29,032 bases of DNA from JABDGZ01 sp964487685 (lineage in GTDB: Bacteria > Omnitrophota > Gorgyraeia > Zapsychrales > Fredricksoniimonadaceae), in contig CAZASA010000024.1 in assembly GCA_964487685.1 (NCBI GenBank), positions 1-29,032 on the forward strand, written 5' to 3'. Position 1 is the stretch's first letter. Every line of letters starts with the position of its first letter. Under the pieces are notes generated by a model. It had not been told where the DNA came from, made no database searches, and saw only the letters and a program-made list of their open reading frames with translations. Shown here in pieces: positions 1 through 9,093 of this stretch. Made by a program: the position numbers and the translations under genes.

Positions 1-1
1 A

Positions 2-2239
2 CGCTATGAGTTCCTCAAATGGGGACAGAGCGCTTTGCAAAATTTCAGGGTAGTTCCGCCGGCCACGGGCATTGTGCATCAAGTCAATCTGGAATATTTA
101 GCTAAAGGTGTTTTAAAAAGTAAGATCGGACGTGACACCGTCGCTTTCCCTGATAGTTTAGTGGGGACTGATTCGCATACCACCATGATCAATGGTTTGG
201 GGATCGTCGGATGGGGTGTTGGCGGTATTGAGGCGGAATCGGTGATGTTAGGCGAACCGATCTATATGCTCCTTCCTGAAGTGGTCGGGTTTAGGATCAA
301 AGGGAAATTAAAAGAAGGAGTTACGGCAACGGACCTGGTTTTGACCGTCACCCAAATCTTGCGTAAAAAGGGAGTGGTGGAAAAATTTGTTGAGTTTTTT
401 GGCGAAGGCCTTAAATTTTTGCAGTTACCTGACCGTGCCACTATCGCTAATATGGCGCCTGAGTATGGGGCAACCATCGGTTTATTTCCCATTGATGATG
501 AAACGTTAAACTATTTAAAATTATCCGGCCGAAGCCCTCTGGAGGTTGCTTTAGTTGAAAAATATTATAAAGCTCAGGGGATGTTCTACACGCCGCAATC
601 TCCTGAATGTATTTATTCGGATATTCTGGAATTAGACCTGTCCACGGTAGAACCGTGTCTAGCCGGCCCCAAACGTCCGCAAGACAGAGTTGCCTTAAAA
701 GACCTGAAGATTGATTTTCAACGATCATTGACCGCGGATATCGCATCTAGAGGGTACGGTCTTTCGACATCTGAGTTGACCAGTACGGCTGACGTCCAAA
801 ATGGTATCAAAGAAAAAATTGGCCATGGGGCTGTTGTCATCGCGGCGATCACCAGCTGTACAAATACGTCAAATCCATCTGTTCTCATCGGCGCCGGGCT
901 TTTGGCTAAAAAAGCCGTTGAAAAAGGCTTGATGCCGCCAAATTATGTTAAAACGTCCTTTGCGCCGGGTTCCCAGGTGGTGGAAGAATATTTAAAAACC
1001 GCCGGGTTGCTAAAATATTTAGAAAAGATCAGGTTTAATATTGTAGGCTACGGTTGTACCACCTGTATCGGCAATTCAGGGCCCTTGCCTGAAGCTGTTT
1101 CTAGTGCTATCAATCAAGGCCAGCTGGTGGCTGCTGCCGTGCTTTCCGGTAACCGTAATTTTGAAGGACGTGTAAACCAGTACACTAAAGCGAATTTCTT
1201 GGCATCTCCGCCGCTGGTCGTGGCTTTTGCCTTGGCCGGTCGTGTGGACATTGATCTTGATCATGAACCGTTGGGCAAGGATAAGAAGGGCAAGCCGGTT
1301 CATCTTAAGGATATTTGGCCGACCCAAAAAGAAATCGCCCAAGCCGCGCAAAAATTTGTCAAAGCTTCGATCTTCCGTCGTTGCTATAAAAGTGTGGACC
1401 GTGGCAATAAGAACTGGAATGCGATCAAGACCATCAAATCCGATCTTTTTAAATGGGACAATAAAAGCAGTTATATTCAAAATCCACCTTATTTTACCGG
1501 GATGAAAGCAGAGATCGATCCTATCAACGGCATCACCAAAGCCCGGTGTTTGGTCATGGTTGCTGATTCCATCACCACCGACCATATTTCACCGGCTGGG
1601 GCCATTGCCAAGGATTCGCCGGCCGGAAAATATTTGATCGATGTGGGCGTTTCTCCCAAAGATTTTAACAGCTATGGTGCGCGTCGTGGTAATGACCGGG
1701 TCATGACCCGAGGGACCTTTGCCAACATCCGTTTGCGTAACTTAACAGCACCGGGTACGGAAGGCCCTTGGACCACGTATTGGCCTGCCAATGAAAAAAT
1801 GTTCATCTATGACGCGGCCATGAAATATAAAGAAACCCATACACCCTTGATCGTGCTTGCCGGAAAAGAATACGGCACAGGCTCTTCCCGTGATTGGGCC
1901 GCTAAAGGGACCACCTTGCTTGGTATCAGGGCTGTCATTGCCGAAAGCTATGAACGTATCCATCGCAGCAATTTATGCGGGATGGGAGTTTTACCTTGCC
2001 AGTTCAAAGCAGGGGAAGGTTATGTTTCTTTAGGTATTAAGGGTGATGAGACCTTTGATTTCGTCAATTTGGATGATCATTTAAAACCCGGACAAGAAAT
2101 AATTGTCGAGGCCACATCCCCGGACGGCAGCAAAAAGAAATTCAATGTGACGGCACGTGTTGACACCCTGGTAGAAGTAGATTACCTGCGTAACGGCGGT
2201 ATCTTACAAACAGTGTTGAGGAAATTGGCGAAGCAATAA
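2..2239 (+). CDS. acnA: Aconitate hydratase, 5' end cut by window
   Basis: Aconitase interconverts citrate and isocitrate through cis-aconitate in the cytoplasm. The reading frame is open from base 2 and already reads RYEFLKWGQSAL, a stretch that lies well inside AcnA proteins, so the true start is upstream of the window; the TTG at 35 is not the start. About 745 residues are visible against roughly 890 for AcnA/IRP1-type enzymes. The three [4Fe-4S] cysteines are present: SCTNTSNPS (Cys codon at 857) and GCTTC (codons at 1055 and 1064). VGTDSHTTMINGLG and the swivel-domain motif GSSRDWAAKG are also seen. The stop lies three bases before surE, so the two are probably co-transcribed. Citrate synthase and fumarase follow in the same operon, which supports a TCA role. 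Identity is very sure. Confidence 0.97.
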   Translation, partial: RYEFLKWGQSALQNFRVVPPATGIVHQVNLEYLAKGVLKSKIGRDTVAFPDSLVGTDSHTTMINGLGIVGWGVGGIEAESVMLGEPIYMLLPEVVGFRIKGKLKEGVTATDLVLTVTQILRKKGVVEKFVEFFGEGLKFLQLPDRATIANMAPEYGATIGLFPIDDETLNYLKLSGRSPLEVALVEKYYKAQGMFYTPQSPECIYSDILELDLSTVEPCLAGPKRPQDRVALKDLKIDFQRSLTADIASRGYGLSTSELTSTADVQNGIKEKIGHGAVVIAAITSCTNTSNPSVLIGAGLLAKKAVEKGLMPPNYVKTSFAPGSQVVEEYLKTAGLLKYLEKIRFNIVGYGCTTCIGNSGPLPEAVSSAINQGQLVAAAVLSGNRNFEGRVNQYTKANFLASPPLVVAFALAGRVDIDLDHEPLGKDKKGKPVHLKDIWPTQKEIAQAAQKFVKASIFRRCYKSVDRGNKNWNAIKTIKSDLFKWDNKSSYIQNPPYFTGMKAEIDPINGITKARCLVMVADSITTDHISPAGAIAKDSPAGKYLIDVGVSPKDFNSYGARRGNDRVMTRGTFANIRLRNLTAPGTEGPWTTYWPANEKMFIYDAAMKYKETHTPLIVLAGKEYGTGSSRDWAAKGTTLLGIRAVIAESYERIHRSNLCGMGVLPCQFKAGEGYVSLGIKGDETFDFVNLDDHLKPGQEIIVEATSPDGSKKKFNVTARVDTLVEVDYLRNGGILQTVLRKLAKQ

Positions 2240-2242
2240 TTC

Positions 2243-2995
2243 ATGCATATATTACTGACCAATGACGATGGTATTTACGCGGACGGGATCTATGCCGCTT
2301 ATAAAGAGCTCAGTAAAATTGCTGATGTGACGGTCGTTGCTCCTGATACTGAGCAAAGTTCGGTAGGTCACGGCATTACTTTATTTTACCCGCTTTTTGC
2401 CAAGAAGGTCTCCCCGCAAAACCACTTTAAAGGCCACGCGGTGAGCGGCAAGCCTGCTGATTGTGTTAAATTTGCCGTCAGTGTTTTATTCAATGAAAAG
2501 AAACCTGACCTGGTCATTTCCGGTATCAATTTTGGCGGTAATGATGGATGTAGTGTTTTTTATTCAGGGACAGTTGCGGCAGCACGCGAAGGCGCCTTGA
2601 TGGGGATCAGTTCTATCGCTGTGTCCCTCAATTGTTTTGAAAACCCTGACTTTTCCATAAGCGCCAAATTTACAGCAAAGCTCGCCCGTTGGGTTTATAA
2701 GAATAAATTACCCGCCGGTACCTTTCTAAATGCAAATATCCCTCCTGGAAAACCCAAAGGCGTTCTTTTTACCCGCCAGGGGACTGAACCTATCCATGAG
2801 ATCTTTGAAAAACGTAAAAGTCCGCATCATAATCATTATTACTGGATGGGCGCCAAGATGCCGGTCCATAAAAATGATAATAAGATCGACACCTATGCTT
2901 TAAAGAACAAATACATCACGATAACACCCATTCATTCGGATTTGACGGACGAGGCTTTTTTAGCTAAAGTAGCTCTTAATACAAATGATCTTTAA
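2243..2995 (+). CDS. surE: 5'/3'-nucleotidase SurE
   Basis: SurE is a divalent-metal-dependent phosphatase that removes phosphate from nucleoside 5'- and 3'-monophosphates in the cytoplasm and is linked to stationary-phase survival. The protein is 250 residues, the usual family length. It opens with MHILLTNDDGIYADG, which carries the metal-binding Asp pair, followed by SSVGHGIT and by SGINFGGNDG with the conserved Asn, then YSGTVAAAREGALMG, which is characteristic of the fold. The start is three bases after the aconitase stop. No close Shine-Dalgarno site is visible, so translation probably depends on coupling to acnA. It ends 16 bases before the citrate synthase start. Confidence 0.95.
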   Translation: MHILLTNDDGIYADGIYAAYKELSKIADVTVVAPDTEQSSVGHGITLFYPLFAKKVSPQNHFKGHAVSGKPADCVKFAVSVLFNEKKPDLVISGINFGGNDGCSVFYSGTVAAAREGALMGISSIAVSLNCFENPDFSISAKFTAKLARWVYKNKLPAGTFLNANIPPGKPKGVLFTRQGTEPIHEIFEKRKSPHHNHYYWMGAKMPVHKNDNKIDTYALKNKYITITPIHSDLTDEAFLAKVALNTNDL

Positions 2996-3011
2996 AGGCG
3001 AGGAGACGCAT

Positions 3012-4301
3012 ATGGCGGACAAAGTACAGATCAATTTTGATGGTAAAAAACTGGATTGTCCTATTATTGTCGGTACTGAAGGTGAAAAGGCCTTTGATAT
3101 CAGCAAATTGCGGTCAGAAACAGGCTTGATCACCATTGATCCCGGGTTTAGCAACACCGGCGCCTGCAAAAGTGCGATCACCTATCTGGACGGGGATAAA
3201 GGGATCCTGCGTTACCGCGGCATTCCCATTGAACAATTGGCGGAAAAATCCACCTTTGTGGAAACTTCCTATCTGCTCATATACGGAAAATTACCCACTT
3301 CCAAAGAACTGAAATCATTTTCAGAAGCCTTTAATGAGCATTCCATGATCCATGAGGACATGATCAACTTTTTCCATGCTTATCCAACTTCTACTCACCC
3401 GATGCCGATCTTGTCTGCCATGGTTTGCGCCATGTCAGCTTATTATCCCGAATTCATCAAAGAAAACCCGACGGAAGCAGAGATCGACAGGATCGCGATC
3501 CAGCTTTTATCCAAGGTGCGTACCATCTGTGCGTTTTCATATAAGAAGTCTATTGGCGAGCCGTATGTGTATCCGCGCCAGGACCTGCAATATGTGCCTA
3601 ACTTTCTAAACATGATGTTTTCCTCACCGACGCATCCTTATAAGATCGTTGATGAAGTTGTGCAAGCTTTGCAAGTGCTTTTGATCCTGCACGCTGACCA
3701 TGAACAGAACTGCTCTACATCCACGGTGCGTTTAGTGGGTTCTTCGCACGCTAATCTTTATGCTTCCATTTCCGCAGGCGTGTGTGCGCTCTGGGGACCT
3801 TTGCATGGCGGAGCAAATCAGGCTGTCATAGAAATGCTTGAAATGATCCAAAAAGACGGGGGAGATATCCAAAAATACATCGCCAAAGCCAAGGACAAGA
3901 ATGACACCTTCCGTCTGATGGGTTTTGGCCACCGGGTCTATAGGAATTTCGATCCGCGCGCAAAGATAATCAAGAAATGCGCGGATGACCTGCTTAATAA
4001 ATTAGGCATCAATGATCCTTTGCTTGATCTGGCCAAGAAATTGGAAGTCCTCGCCCTCAAGGACGAATACTTTATCGAGCGTAAACTATATCCTAATGTT
4101 GATTTTTATAGTGGTATTATCTACCGGGCCATTGGCATACCTCTGAATATGTTCCCGGTCATGTTCGCCATTGGACGCATGCCAGGCTGGATCGCCCATT
4201 GGAAAGAAATGATCCAGGACCCGACCAGCAAGATCGGCAGGCCCTTCCAAATATATATGGGAAAAGGTAAAACAGATTATACCCCCCTCAAACAACGTTA
4301 A
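3012..4301 (+). CDS. gltA: Citrate synthase, type II
   Basis: It condenses acetyl-CoA with oxaloacetate to make citrate. The frame is open from an ATG at 2985, but the ATG at 3012 is preferred: GAGGAG lies at 3000-3005, six bases upstream, and the resulting 429-residue protein matches E. coli-type GltA in length and N-terminus. The N-terminal domain typical of hexameric Gram-negative enzymes is present (DPGFSNTGACKSAITYLDGD). The catalytic region is intact: LHADHEQNCSTSTVR, GPLHGGANQA, FGHRVYRNFDPRA and the Asp of NVDFYSG. At the position of E. coli Cys206, near the NADH regulatory site, it has Ser (AFSYKKSIGEP). It sits between surE and pepA in the operon, and its stop codon overlaps the pepA ribosome-binding site. 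Confidence 0.97.
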   Translation: MADKVQINFDGKKLDCPIIVGTEGEKAFDISKLRSETGLITIDPGFSNTGACKSAITYLDGDKGILRYRGIPIEQLAEKSTFVETSYLLIYGKLPTSKELKSFSEAFNEHSMIHEDMINFFHAYPTSTHPMPILSAMVCAMSAYYPEFIKENPTEAEIDRIAIQLLSKVRTICAFSYKKSIGEPYVYPRQDLQYVPNFLNMMFSSPTHPYKIVDEVVQALQVLLILHADHEQNCSTSTVRLVGSSHANLYASISAGVCALWGPLHGGANQAVIEMLEMIQKDGGDIQKYIAKAKDKNDTFRLMGFGHRVYRNFDPRAKIIKKCADDLLNKLGINDPLLDLAKKLEVLALKDEYFIERKLYPNVDFYSGIIYRAIGIPLNMFPVMFAIGRMPGWIAHWKEMIQDPTSKIGRPFQIYMGKGKTDYTPLKQR

Positions 4302-4312
4302 GGAGAGACCTT

Positions 4313-5704
4313 GTGATCGATTTTCGCCCCAAAGCCAAGTACGATAAAGACGCGTCAGTGATATTTCTTGCCTCAGGCCAGAAGCATCCCCGATTCAAGA
4401 TTGAATTAGAAAAGAGTGAGATTTATCCGGTACTCGAAGGTAAAAAAACGCTGTTATTCGTCGGTTTGGGAAAAACGGATAAATTATCCCTCACAGACCT
4501 GCGTATTCAAGTCCGTAAAGCCCTTCTTTCTGCTTATCTTCACAAATCCAAGACAGTTGAGATCATTCCTCATACGAAGGACGATGCGGCCATTATTGCC
4601 ATTATCGAGGGAATTGCCTTAGGGACCTATGTCTGGGATAAATATAAATCCAAAGATAAGGACGACAAAACAATCAAGCTTAAACAATTTATCATTGCCG
4701 TTGAAACTAAAAAAGCTTATACCCAGGCGATTACAACCTGCCAGGGTGTCAGTTTGACCCGTGACTTGGTCAATGATAATGCTGACACGATCACTTCCGC
4801 GTATTTGGAAAAGACTGTCAGAGGACTTATCAAAGGAAAAAAGAATGTTTCTTTAGAAATCTTAAATCGCAGGGAATTAAAGTCAAAGGGCCTTAATCTT
4901 ATCTTAGCGGTCAATCAAGCCAGTAATAAGGAACCTAAGCTGGTCATTGTCCGTTATAAAGGTGGTCATAAGTCTGAAGGCTACACGGCCATCATTGGTA
5001 AAGGCATGACTTTTGATACAGGCGGGTTGAATTTAAAACCAACCGGCAGCATTGAATCCATGAAGATCGATATGTCTGGTGCCGCCGCTGTCTGCGGTTT
5101 ATTAAAAAATACACTGGCCTTAGGGATAAAAAAGAACCTTTTATTTGTTTTAGGGATCGCTGAAAATTCCATTGGTTCTGCGGCTTATAAACCCGGTGAT
5201 GTCATTACCGGCTATGCAGGCAAATCTGTCGAGATCGGCAACACCGATGCCGAAGGCCGTTTGGTCCTGGCTGATGCTTTCGCCTATCTTGTTAAGAATT
5301 ATAAGCCAACAAAGATGATCGATCTGGCTACTTTGACCGGGGCTTGTGTGGTGGCCTTAGGGTTCGACCATACAGGGTTATTTTCCAATGATGATAAACT
5401 GGCCGGTCAATTGCTCGATGCTGCTCAAAAAACTGATGACCGCGCCTGGCGTCTGCCAGTCTATGCGGAACTCAAAGACTATATCAAATCACCGATCGCA
5501 GATCTAAAAAATACCAGCAATATCAAAGGCGGGGGAGCATGCACCGCGGCGGAATTTTTGCATCAGTTTACAGAAGGCACCACCTGGGCCCATTTGGATA
5601 TTGCCGGAAGCTCGTATACGGAAGGAGCAGGGCGCATGTACTATGGTCACGGGGCCACCGGCGCCGGTGTGCGTTTGTTAACTCATTATTTATTGCAATA
5701 TTGA
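4313..5704 (+). CDS. pepA: Leucyl aminopeptidase, M17 family
   Basis: M17 leucyl aminopeptidases remove N-terminal residues from peptides in the cytoplasm using two metal ions. The protein is 463 residues with a GTG start; AAGGAG at 4300-4305 overlaps the gltA stop and is seven bases from the GTG. The C-terminal catalytic domain has all expected residues: GKGMTFDTGG (Lys and Asp ligands), MKIDMSGAAAV (Asp), NTDAEGRLVLADAF (Asp and Glu ligands, catalytic Arg) and DLATLTGACVVALG. The N-terminal domain is shorter and less conserved than in the roughly 500-residue E. coli PepA. Its place between TCA genes and upstream of alanine dehydrogenase suggests the operon also serves peptide use. Confidence 0.95.
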   Translation: MIDFRPKAKYDKDASVIFLASGQKHPRFKIELEKSEIYPVLEGKKTLLFVGLGKTDKLSLTDLRIQVRKALLSAYLHKSKTVEIIPHTKDDAAIIAIIEGIALGTYVWDKYKSKDKDDKTIKLKQFIIAVETKKAYTQAITTCQGVSLTRDLVNDNADTITSAYLEKTVRGLIKGKKNVSLEILNRRELKSKGLNLILAVNQASNKEPKLVIVRYKGGHKSEGYTAIIGKGMTFDTGGLNLKPTGSIESMKIDMSGAAAVCGLLKNTLALGIKKNLLFVLGIAENSIGSAAYKPGDVITGYAGKSVEIGNTDAEGRLVLADAFAYLVKNYKPTKMIDLATLTGACVVALGFDHTGLFSNDDKLAGQLLDAAQKTDDRAWRLPVYAELKDYIKSPIADLKNTSNIKGGGACTAAEFLHQFTEGTTWAHLDIAGSSYTEGAGRMYYGHGATGAGVRLLTHYLLQY

Positions 5705-5723
5705 AGTTTAAAGAGAGGTTCCT

Positions 5724-6578
5724 ATGAATATTTTTTATATTTTACTCGTTGCAGCAATCTTTATTTTTATTGGAGGTATCCGCATTATCCGTCCGACTTC
5801 CCGTGGTCTTATCGAGCGTTTCGGCAAATACAATCGTTTTGCAAACTTGGGATTTAACTGGATCATCCCATTGGTCGAAAATGTTTACGTGGTCAATATC
5901 ACCGAACAATTGGTGAATGCCGAGACCCAAGAGATCATCACCAATGACAATTTGAATGCCAAGGTCGATGCCCAGATCTATTTTAAGGTCAAACCTGACG
6001 AGAACAGCGTCAAGAACTGCCAATATAATGTCGGCAATTACCAGTGGCAGATCGTCAACTTAGCGCGTACCACCTTGCGTAATATCATCGGCACCATGAC
6101 CTTAAAAAGTGCCAATAGCGAACGCGGCCGGATCAATACCGACTTGCATACGATCCTGGAACGGGAAACTGCTGATTGGGGCCTGGAAATTGTCCGCACA
6201 GAGCTTAAAGAGATCGATCCTCCCAAGGATGTCCAGGAAACCATGAACAAGGTTGTCAAAGCGGAAAATGAAAAGATCGCGGCCATTGACTTTGCCACGG
6301 CCACGGAAACAGCGGCTGACGGCCAAAAAAGGGCAGAGATCAAAAAAGCAGAAGGTATCAAACAAGCCAGGATCCTGCAAGCAGAGGGTGAATCAGAAGC
6401 TATCCGATTAGTTAATGAAGCCGCGGATAAGTATTTTGTTGGCAATGCCCAGCTTTTACGACGCCTGGAAGCTGTTGAAAAATCATTATCGCAAAATGCC
6501 AAAATAGTTGTTCCTTTAAATAGTGAATTAGTCAACGTGATCGGCGACTTGGCCGGTATTGTTCCTATTAAAAAATAA
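5724..6578 (+). CDS. SPFH/stomatin-like membrane protein
   Basis: The 284-residue protein has one N-terminal membrane segment (about residues 3-19), then an SPFH (band 7) domain that begins IIRPTSRGLIERFGKYNR. A long charged helical region rich in Ala, Glu and Lys follows at about residues 190-235 (AEIKKAEGIKQARILQAEGE), as in stomatin/slipin and QmcA proteins. Such proteins oligomerise at the inner membrane and are thought to organise membrane domains or control membrane proteases; the partner here is unknown. GAGAGG at 5713-5718 precedes the ATG by five bases. No NfeD-like partner gene is adjacent, although that is common for slipins. It lies between pepA and fumC. Family is sure, exact role is not. 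Confidence 0.92.
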   Translation: MNIFYILLVAAIFIFIGGIRIIRPTSRGLIERFGKYNRFANLGFNWIIPLVENVYVVNITEQLVNAETQEIITNDNLNAKVDAQIYFKVKPDENSVKNCQYNVGNYQWQIVNLARTTLRNIIGTMTLKSANSERGRINTDLHTILERETADWGLEIVRTELKEIDPPKDVQETMNKVVKAENEKIAAIDFATATETAADGQKRAEIKKAEGIKQARILQAEGESEAIRLVNEAADKYFVGNAQLLRRLEAVEKSLSQNAKIVVPLNSELVNVIGDLAGIVPIKK

Positions 6579-6595
6579 GTATAGAGGACTGATCA

Positions 6596-7984
6596 ATGGA
6601 CCATCGCATTGAATCTGACAGCATGGGCGAGATCAAGGTGCCGGCGGATAAATATTGGGGCGCCCAAACCCAGCGTTCACTGGAGAATTTCAAGATCGGC
6701 GGCGATAAATTCCCAAGGGAGTTGATCAGGGCCTTAGGGATCCTTAAAAAAGCCGCGGCCATGGCCAATCAGGAATTAGGGATATTGCCTGAAAACAAGT
6801 CTGGCCTGATCATCCAGGTCGCCAATGAAGTTATCGAAGGCAAACTTGACGCTCAATTTCCTCTGGTCGTTTGGCAGACCGGTTCTGGCACTCAGACGAA
6901 CATGAATGCGAATGAGGTGATCTCTAACCGGGCCATTCAATTATCCGGTGGGACCATGGGCAGTAAATCTCCTATACATCCTAACGATGATGTGAACAAA
7001 GGCCAGTCTTCCAATGATACCTTCCCGACGGCCATGAATATCGCTGCTGTTGAAGAGATCCATCGCCGTTTGCTCCCCATGGTCAAGAAATTACGCGATG
7101 CCTTACTTAAAAAGCAGGAAGAATTCAAAGACATCATCAAGATCGGACGGACCCATTTAATGGATGCAACACCCCTGACCCTGGGCCAGGAAATTTCAGG
7201 GTATGTCCAACAGCTAAATAACAGCATTGAACGCATTGAGTCTGCTTTGGGACAGGTATATGAATTAGCCTTAGGCGGCACAGCTGTTGGTACCGGACTT
7301 AATACCCATCCGCAGTTTGCCCTTAAGTCTGCCGAGAAAATAGCCCAACTGACCGGAAAACCCTTTAAAACAGCCCGTAATAAATTTGAAGCGTTGGCTT
7401 CCCACGATTCCTTGGTGAATTTAAGCGGGGCATTGAACACCCTTGCTGTGTCCCTCATGAAGATCGCCAATGATATCCGCTGGCTGGGATCAGGGCCACG
7501 CTGCGGGATCGGAGAACTGCATTTGCCGGAAAATGAACCAGGTTCTTCCATCATGCCTGGTAAGGTCAATCCGACCCAATGCGAGGCCATGACCATGGTC
7601 TGTGTCCAGGTGATCGGTAATCATACCGCCGTGACCATTGCCGGTTCAAACGGGAATTTCGAATTGAATGTCTACAAACCCGTGATCATTTTTAATATAT
7701 TAAACTCAATAAGGCTCCTGTCAGATGCCTGTGAATCTTTTGCAGACCATTGCGTCGTCGGCATTGAAGCTAATAAACATAATATTAAAAAGCATCTGGA
7801 TGAATCTTTAATGCTTGTCACTGCCTTAAATCCCCATATCGGTTATGATAATGCCGCCAAGGTAGCAAAAAAAGCTTTTGCAGAGAATATAACCCTTAAA
7901 CAAGCAGCTGTTGCCTTAGGACTATTAACCGCTGAAAAATTTGATTCCATTGTCCGTCCTCAGGACATGATCGGACCTGTATGA
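6596..7984 (+). CDS. fumC: Fumarate hydratase, class II
   Basis: Class II fumarase is an iron-independent tetramer that interconverts fumarate and L-malate. The protein is 462 residues, close to E. coli FumC. Motifs seen in order are GSGTQTNMNANEVISNRA, NDDVNKGQSSNDTFPTAM, GRTHLMDATPLTLGQE with the catalytic His, and the superfamily signature GSSIMPGKVNPTQCEAM with the active-site loop Ser. AGAGG at 6583-6587 is eight bases from the ATG. Its stop overlaps the start of the alanine dehydrogenase gene by four bases (ATGA), so the two are translationally coupled. Aspartase and argininosuccinate lyase belong to the same superfamily, but the motif set fits fumarase best. Confidence 0.96.
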   Translation: MDHRIESDSMGEIKVPADKYWGAQTQRSLENFKIGGDKFPRELIRALGILKKAAAMANQELGILPENKSGLIIQVANEVIEGKLDAQFPLVVWQTGSGTQTNMNANEVISNRAIQLSGGTMGSKSPIHPNDDVNKGQSSNDTFPTAMNIAAVEEIHRRLLPMVKKLRDALLKKQEEFKDIIKIGRTHLMDATPLTLGQEISGYVQQLNNSIERIESALGQVYELALGGTAVGTGLNTHPQFALKSAEKIAQLTGKPFKTARNKFEALASHDSLVNLSGALNTLAVSLMKIANDIRWLGSGPRCGIGELHLPENEPGSSIMPGKVNPTQCEAMTMVCVQVIGNHTAVTIAGSNGNFELNVYKPVIIFNILNSIRLLSDACESFADHCVVGIEANKHNIKKHLDESLMLVTALNPHIGYDNAAKVAKKAFAENITLKQAAVALGLLTAEKFDSIVRPQDMIGPV

Positions 7985-9087
7985 TCATCGGTCTCCCCAA
8001 AGAAATTAAAAATAATGAATGCCGGGTAGGTCTTGTGGCGGCAGGTGTGGAGTCCTTAGTCAGGGCAGGACATCAAGTCCTTATTGAACGCAATGCTGGT
8101 GTAGCCAGCGGGATTTCCGACGTTGATTATGAGACCGTAGGCGGCGAGATCACAGACACACCGGATATGGTCTTTGCTCAGGCTGATATGATCGTCAAAA
8201 TCAAGGAACCGCAACCCTCCGAATACCGATTGATCAAAAAAGACCAGATCATCTTCACGTATTTTCATTTTGCAGCCAACAGGGAATTGACGGTGTCCAT
8301 GCTGGACCGCAAGATCACAGCCCTGGCCTATGAAACGCTTTCGACTGAGCAAGGTGAATTGCCGTGCTTGACACCGATGTCTGAGGTGGCAGGCCGCATG
8401 GCTGTGCAAGAAGGGGCCAAATACTTAGAAGAACCGATGAAAGGCCGAGGAATTTTACTGGCCGGTGTCCCTGGCGTGTTACCCGCGGAAGTGACGATCT
8501 TGGGCGCCGGTGTGGTGGGATCCAATGCCTGTAAGATAGCCGCCGGATTAGGGGCGAATGTAACGATCCTGGACATCAATTTAAACCGCCTGCGTCACCT
8601 TTCAGAGATCATGCCGCCTAATGTCCATACGCTCATGAGTAATTCCCATAATATCCGTGATGCTGTTCTCAAGGCAGACCTGGTCATCAGTTCAGTTTTG
8701 ATCCGTGGGGCCAAGGCCCCGTGCCTGATCGACCGTGAACTGGTCTCCCAAATGAAAAAAGGGGCAGTCATTGTTGATGTAGCCATTGACCAGGGCGGAT
8801 CAGTCCAAACGTCACGTCCTACGACCCATGATAATCCGATCTATGTCATTGACGGGGTGGTGCATTATTGCGTGACCAATATGCCCGGAGCCGTGGCCCG
8901 CACCAGCACCTATGCCTTGACCAATGCTACTTTTCCTTACATCTTGAAAGTAGCTAATGATGGCTACAAGAAATGGGTCAAGGATTCCCGAGAGATCCGA
9001 ACCGCGTTAAATATGACGGAAGGGCATTTAACGATCAAAGAAGTGGCGGATACCTTTGATCTTCCTTTAAAGAAATTATCTTTTTAA
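7981..9087 (+). CDS. ald: Alanine dehydrogenase
   Basis: It catalyses reversible NAD-dependent deamination of L-alanine to pyruvate and ammonia. The 368-residue length is standard. The N-terminus MIIGLPKEIKNNECRVGL is typical. Lys75 in VKIKEPQ and His96 in YFHFAA fall exactly where the catalytic Lys and His of the family sit, and VTILGAGVVGSNA is the Rossmann NAD-binding turn; VDVAIDQGG carries the conserved Asp. The start overlaps the fumC stop (ATGA), indicating translational coupling and making joint control with the TCA genes likely. With the upstream aminopeptidase it suggests peptide-derived alanine as a carbon or nitrogen source, or alanine production as an electron sink. Confidence 0.96.
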   Translation: MIIGLPKEIKNNECRVGLVAAGVESLVRAGHQVLIERNAGVASGISDVDYETVGGEITDTPDMVFAQADMIVKIKEPQPSEYRLIKKDQIIFTYFHFAANRELTVSMLDRKITALAYETLSTEQGELPCLTPMSEVAGRMAVQEGAKYLEEPMKGRGILLAGVPGVLPAEVTILGAGVVGSNACKIAAGLGANVTILDINLNRLRHLSEIMPPNVHTLMSNSHNIRDAVLKADLVISSVLIRGAKAPCLIDRELVSQMKKGAVIVDVAIDQGGSVQTSRPTTHDNPIYVIDGVVHYCVTNMPGAVARTSTYALTNATFPYILKVANDGYKKWVKDSREIRTALNMTEGHLTIKEVADTFDLPLKKLSF

Positions 9088-9093
9088 GATCTT

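Noticed and set aside
35..37. TTG as the start of aconitase
   Set aside because: The frame is open to the window edge and residues before it already match internal aconitase sequence.
1076..1585. 169-codon open frame on the minus strand inside acnA
   Set aside because: Antisense to conserved aconitase sequence with no recognisable motif; treated as a shadow.
2985..3011. Earlier ATG for citrate synthase
   Set aside because: It overlaps the surE end, lacks a ribosome-binding site and adds nine residues not typical of GltA; the ATG at 3012 has GAGGAG six bases upstream.
6937..7596. 219-codon open frame on the minus strand inside fumC
   Set aside because: It is antisense to a well-conserved enzyme, has no recognisable domain and no ribosome-binding site; treated as a shadow.
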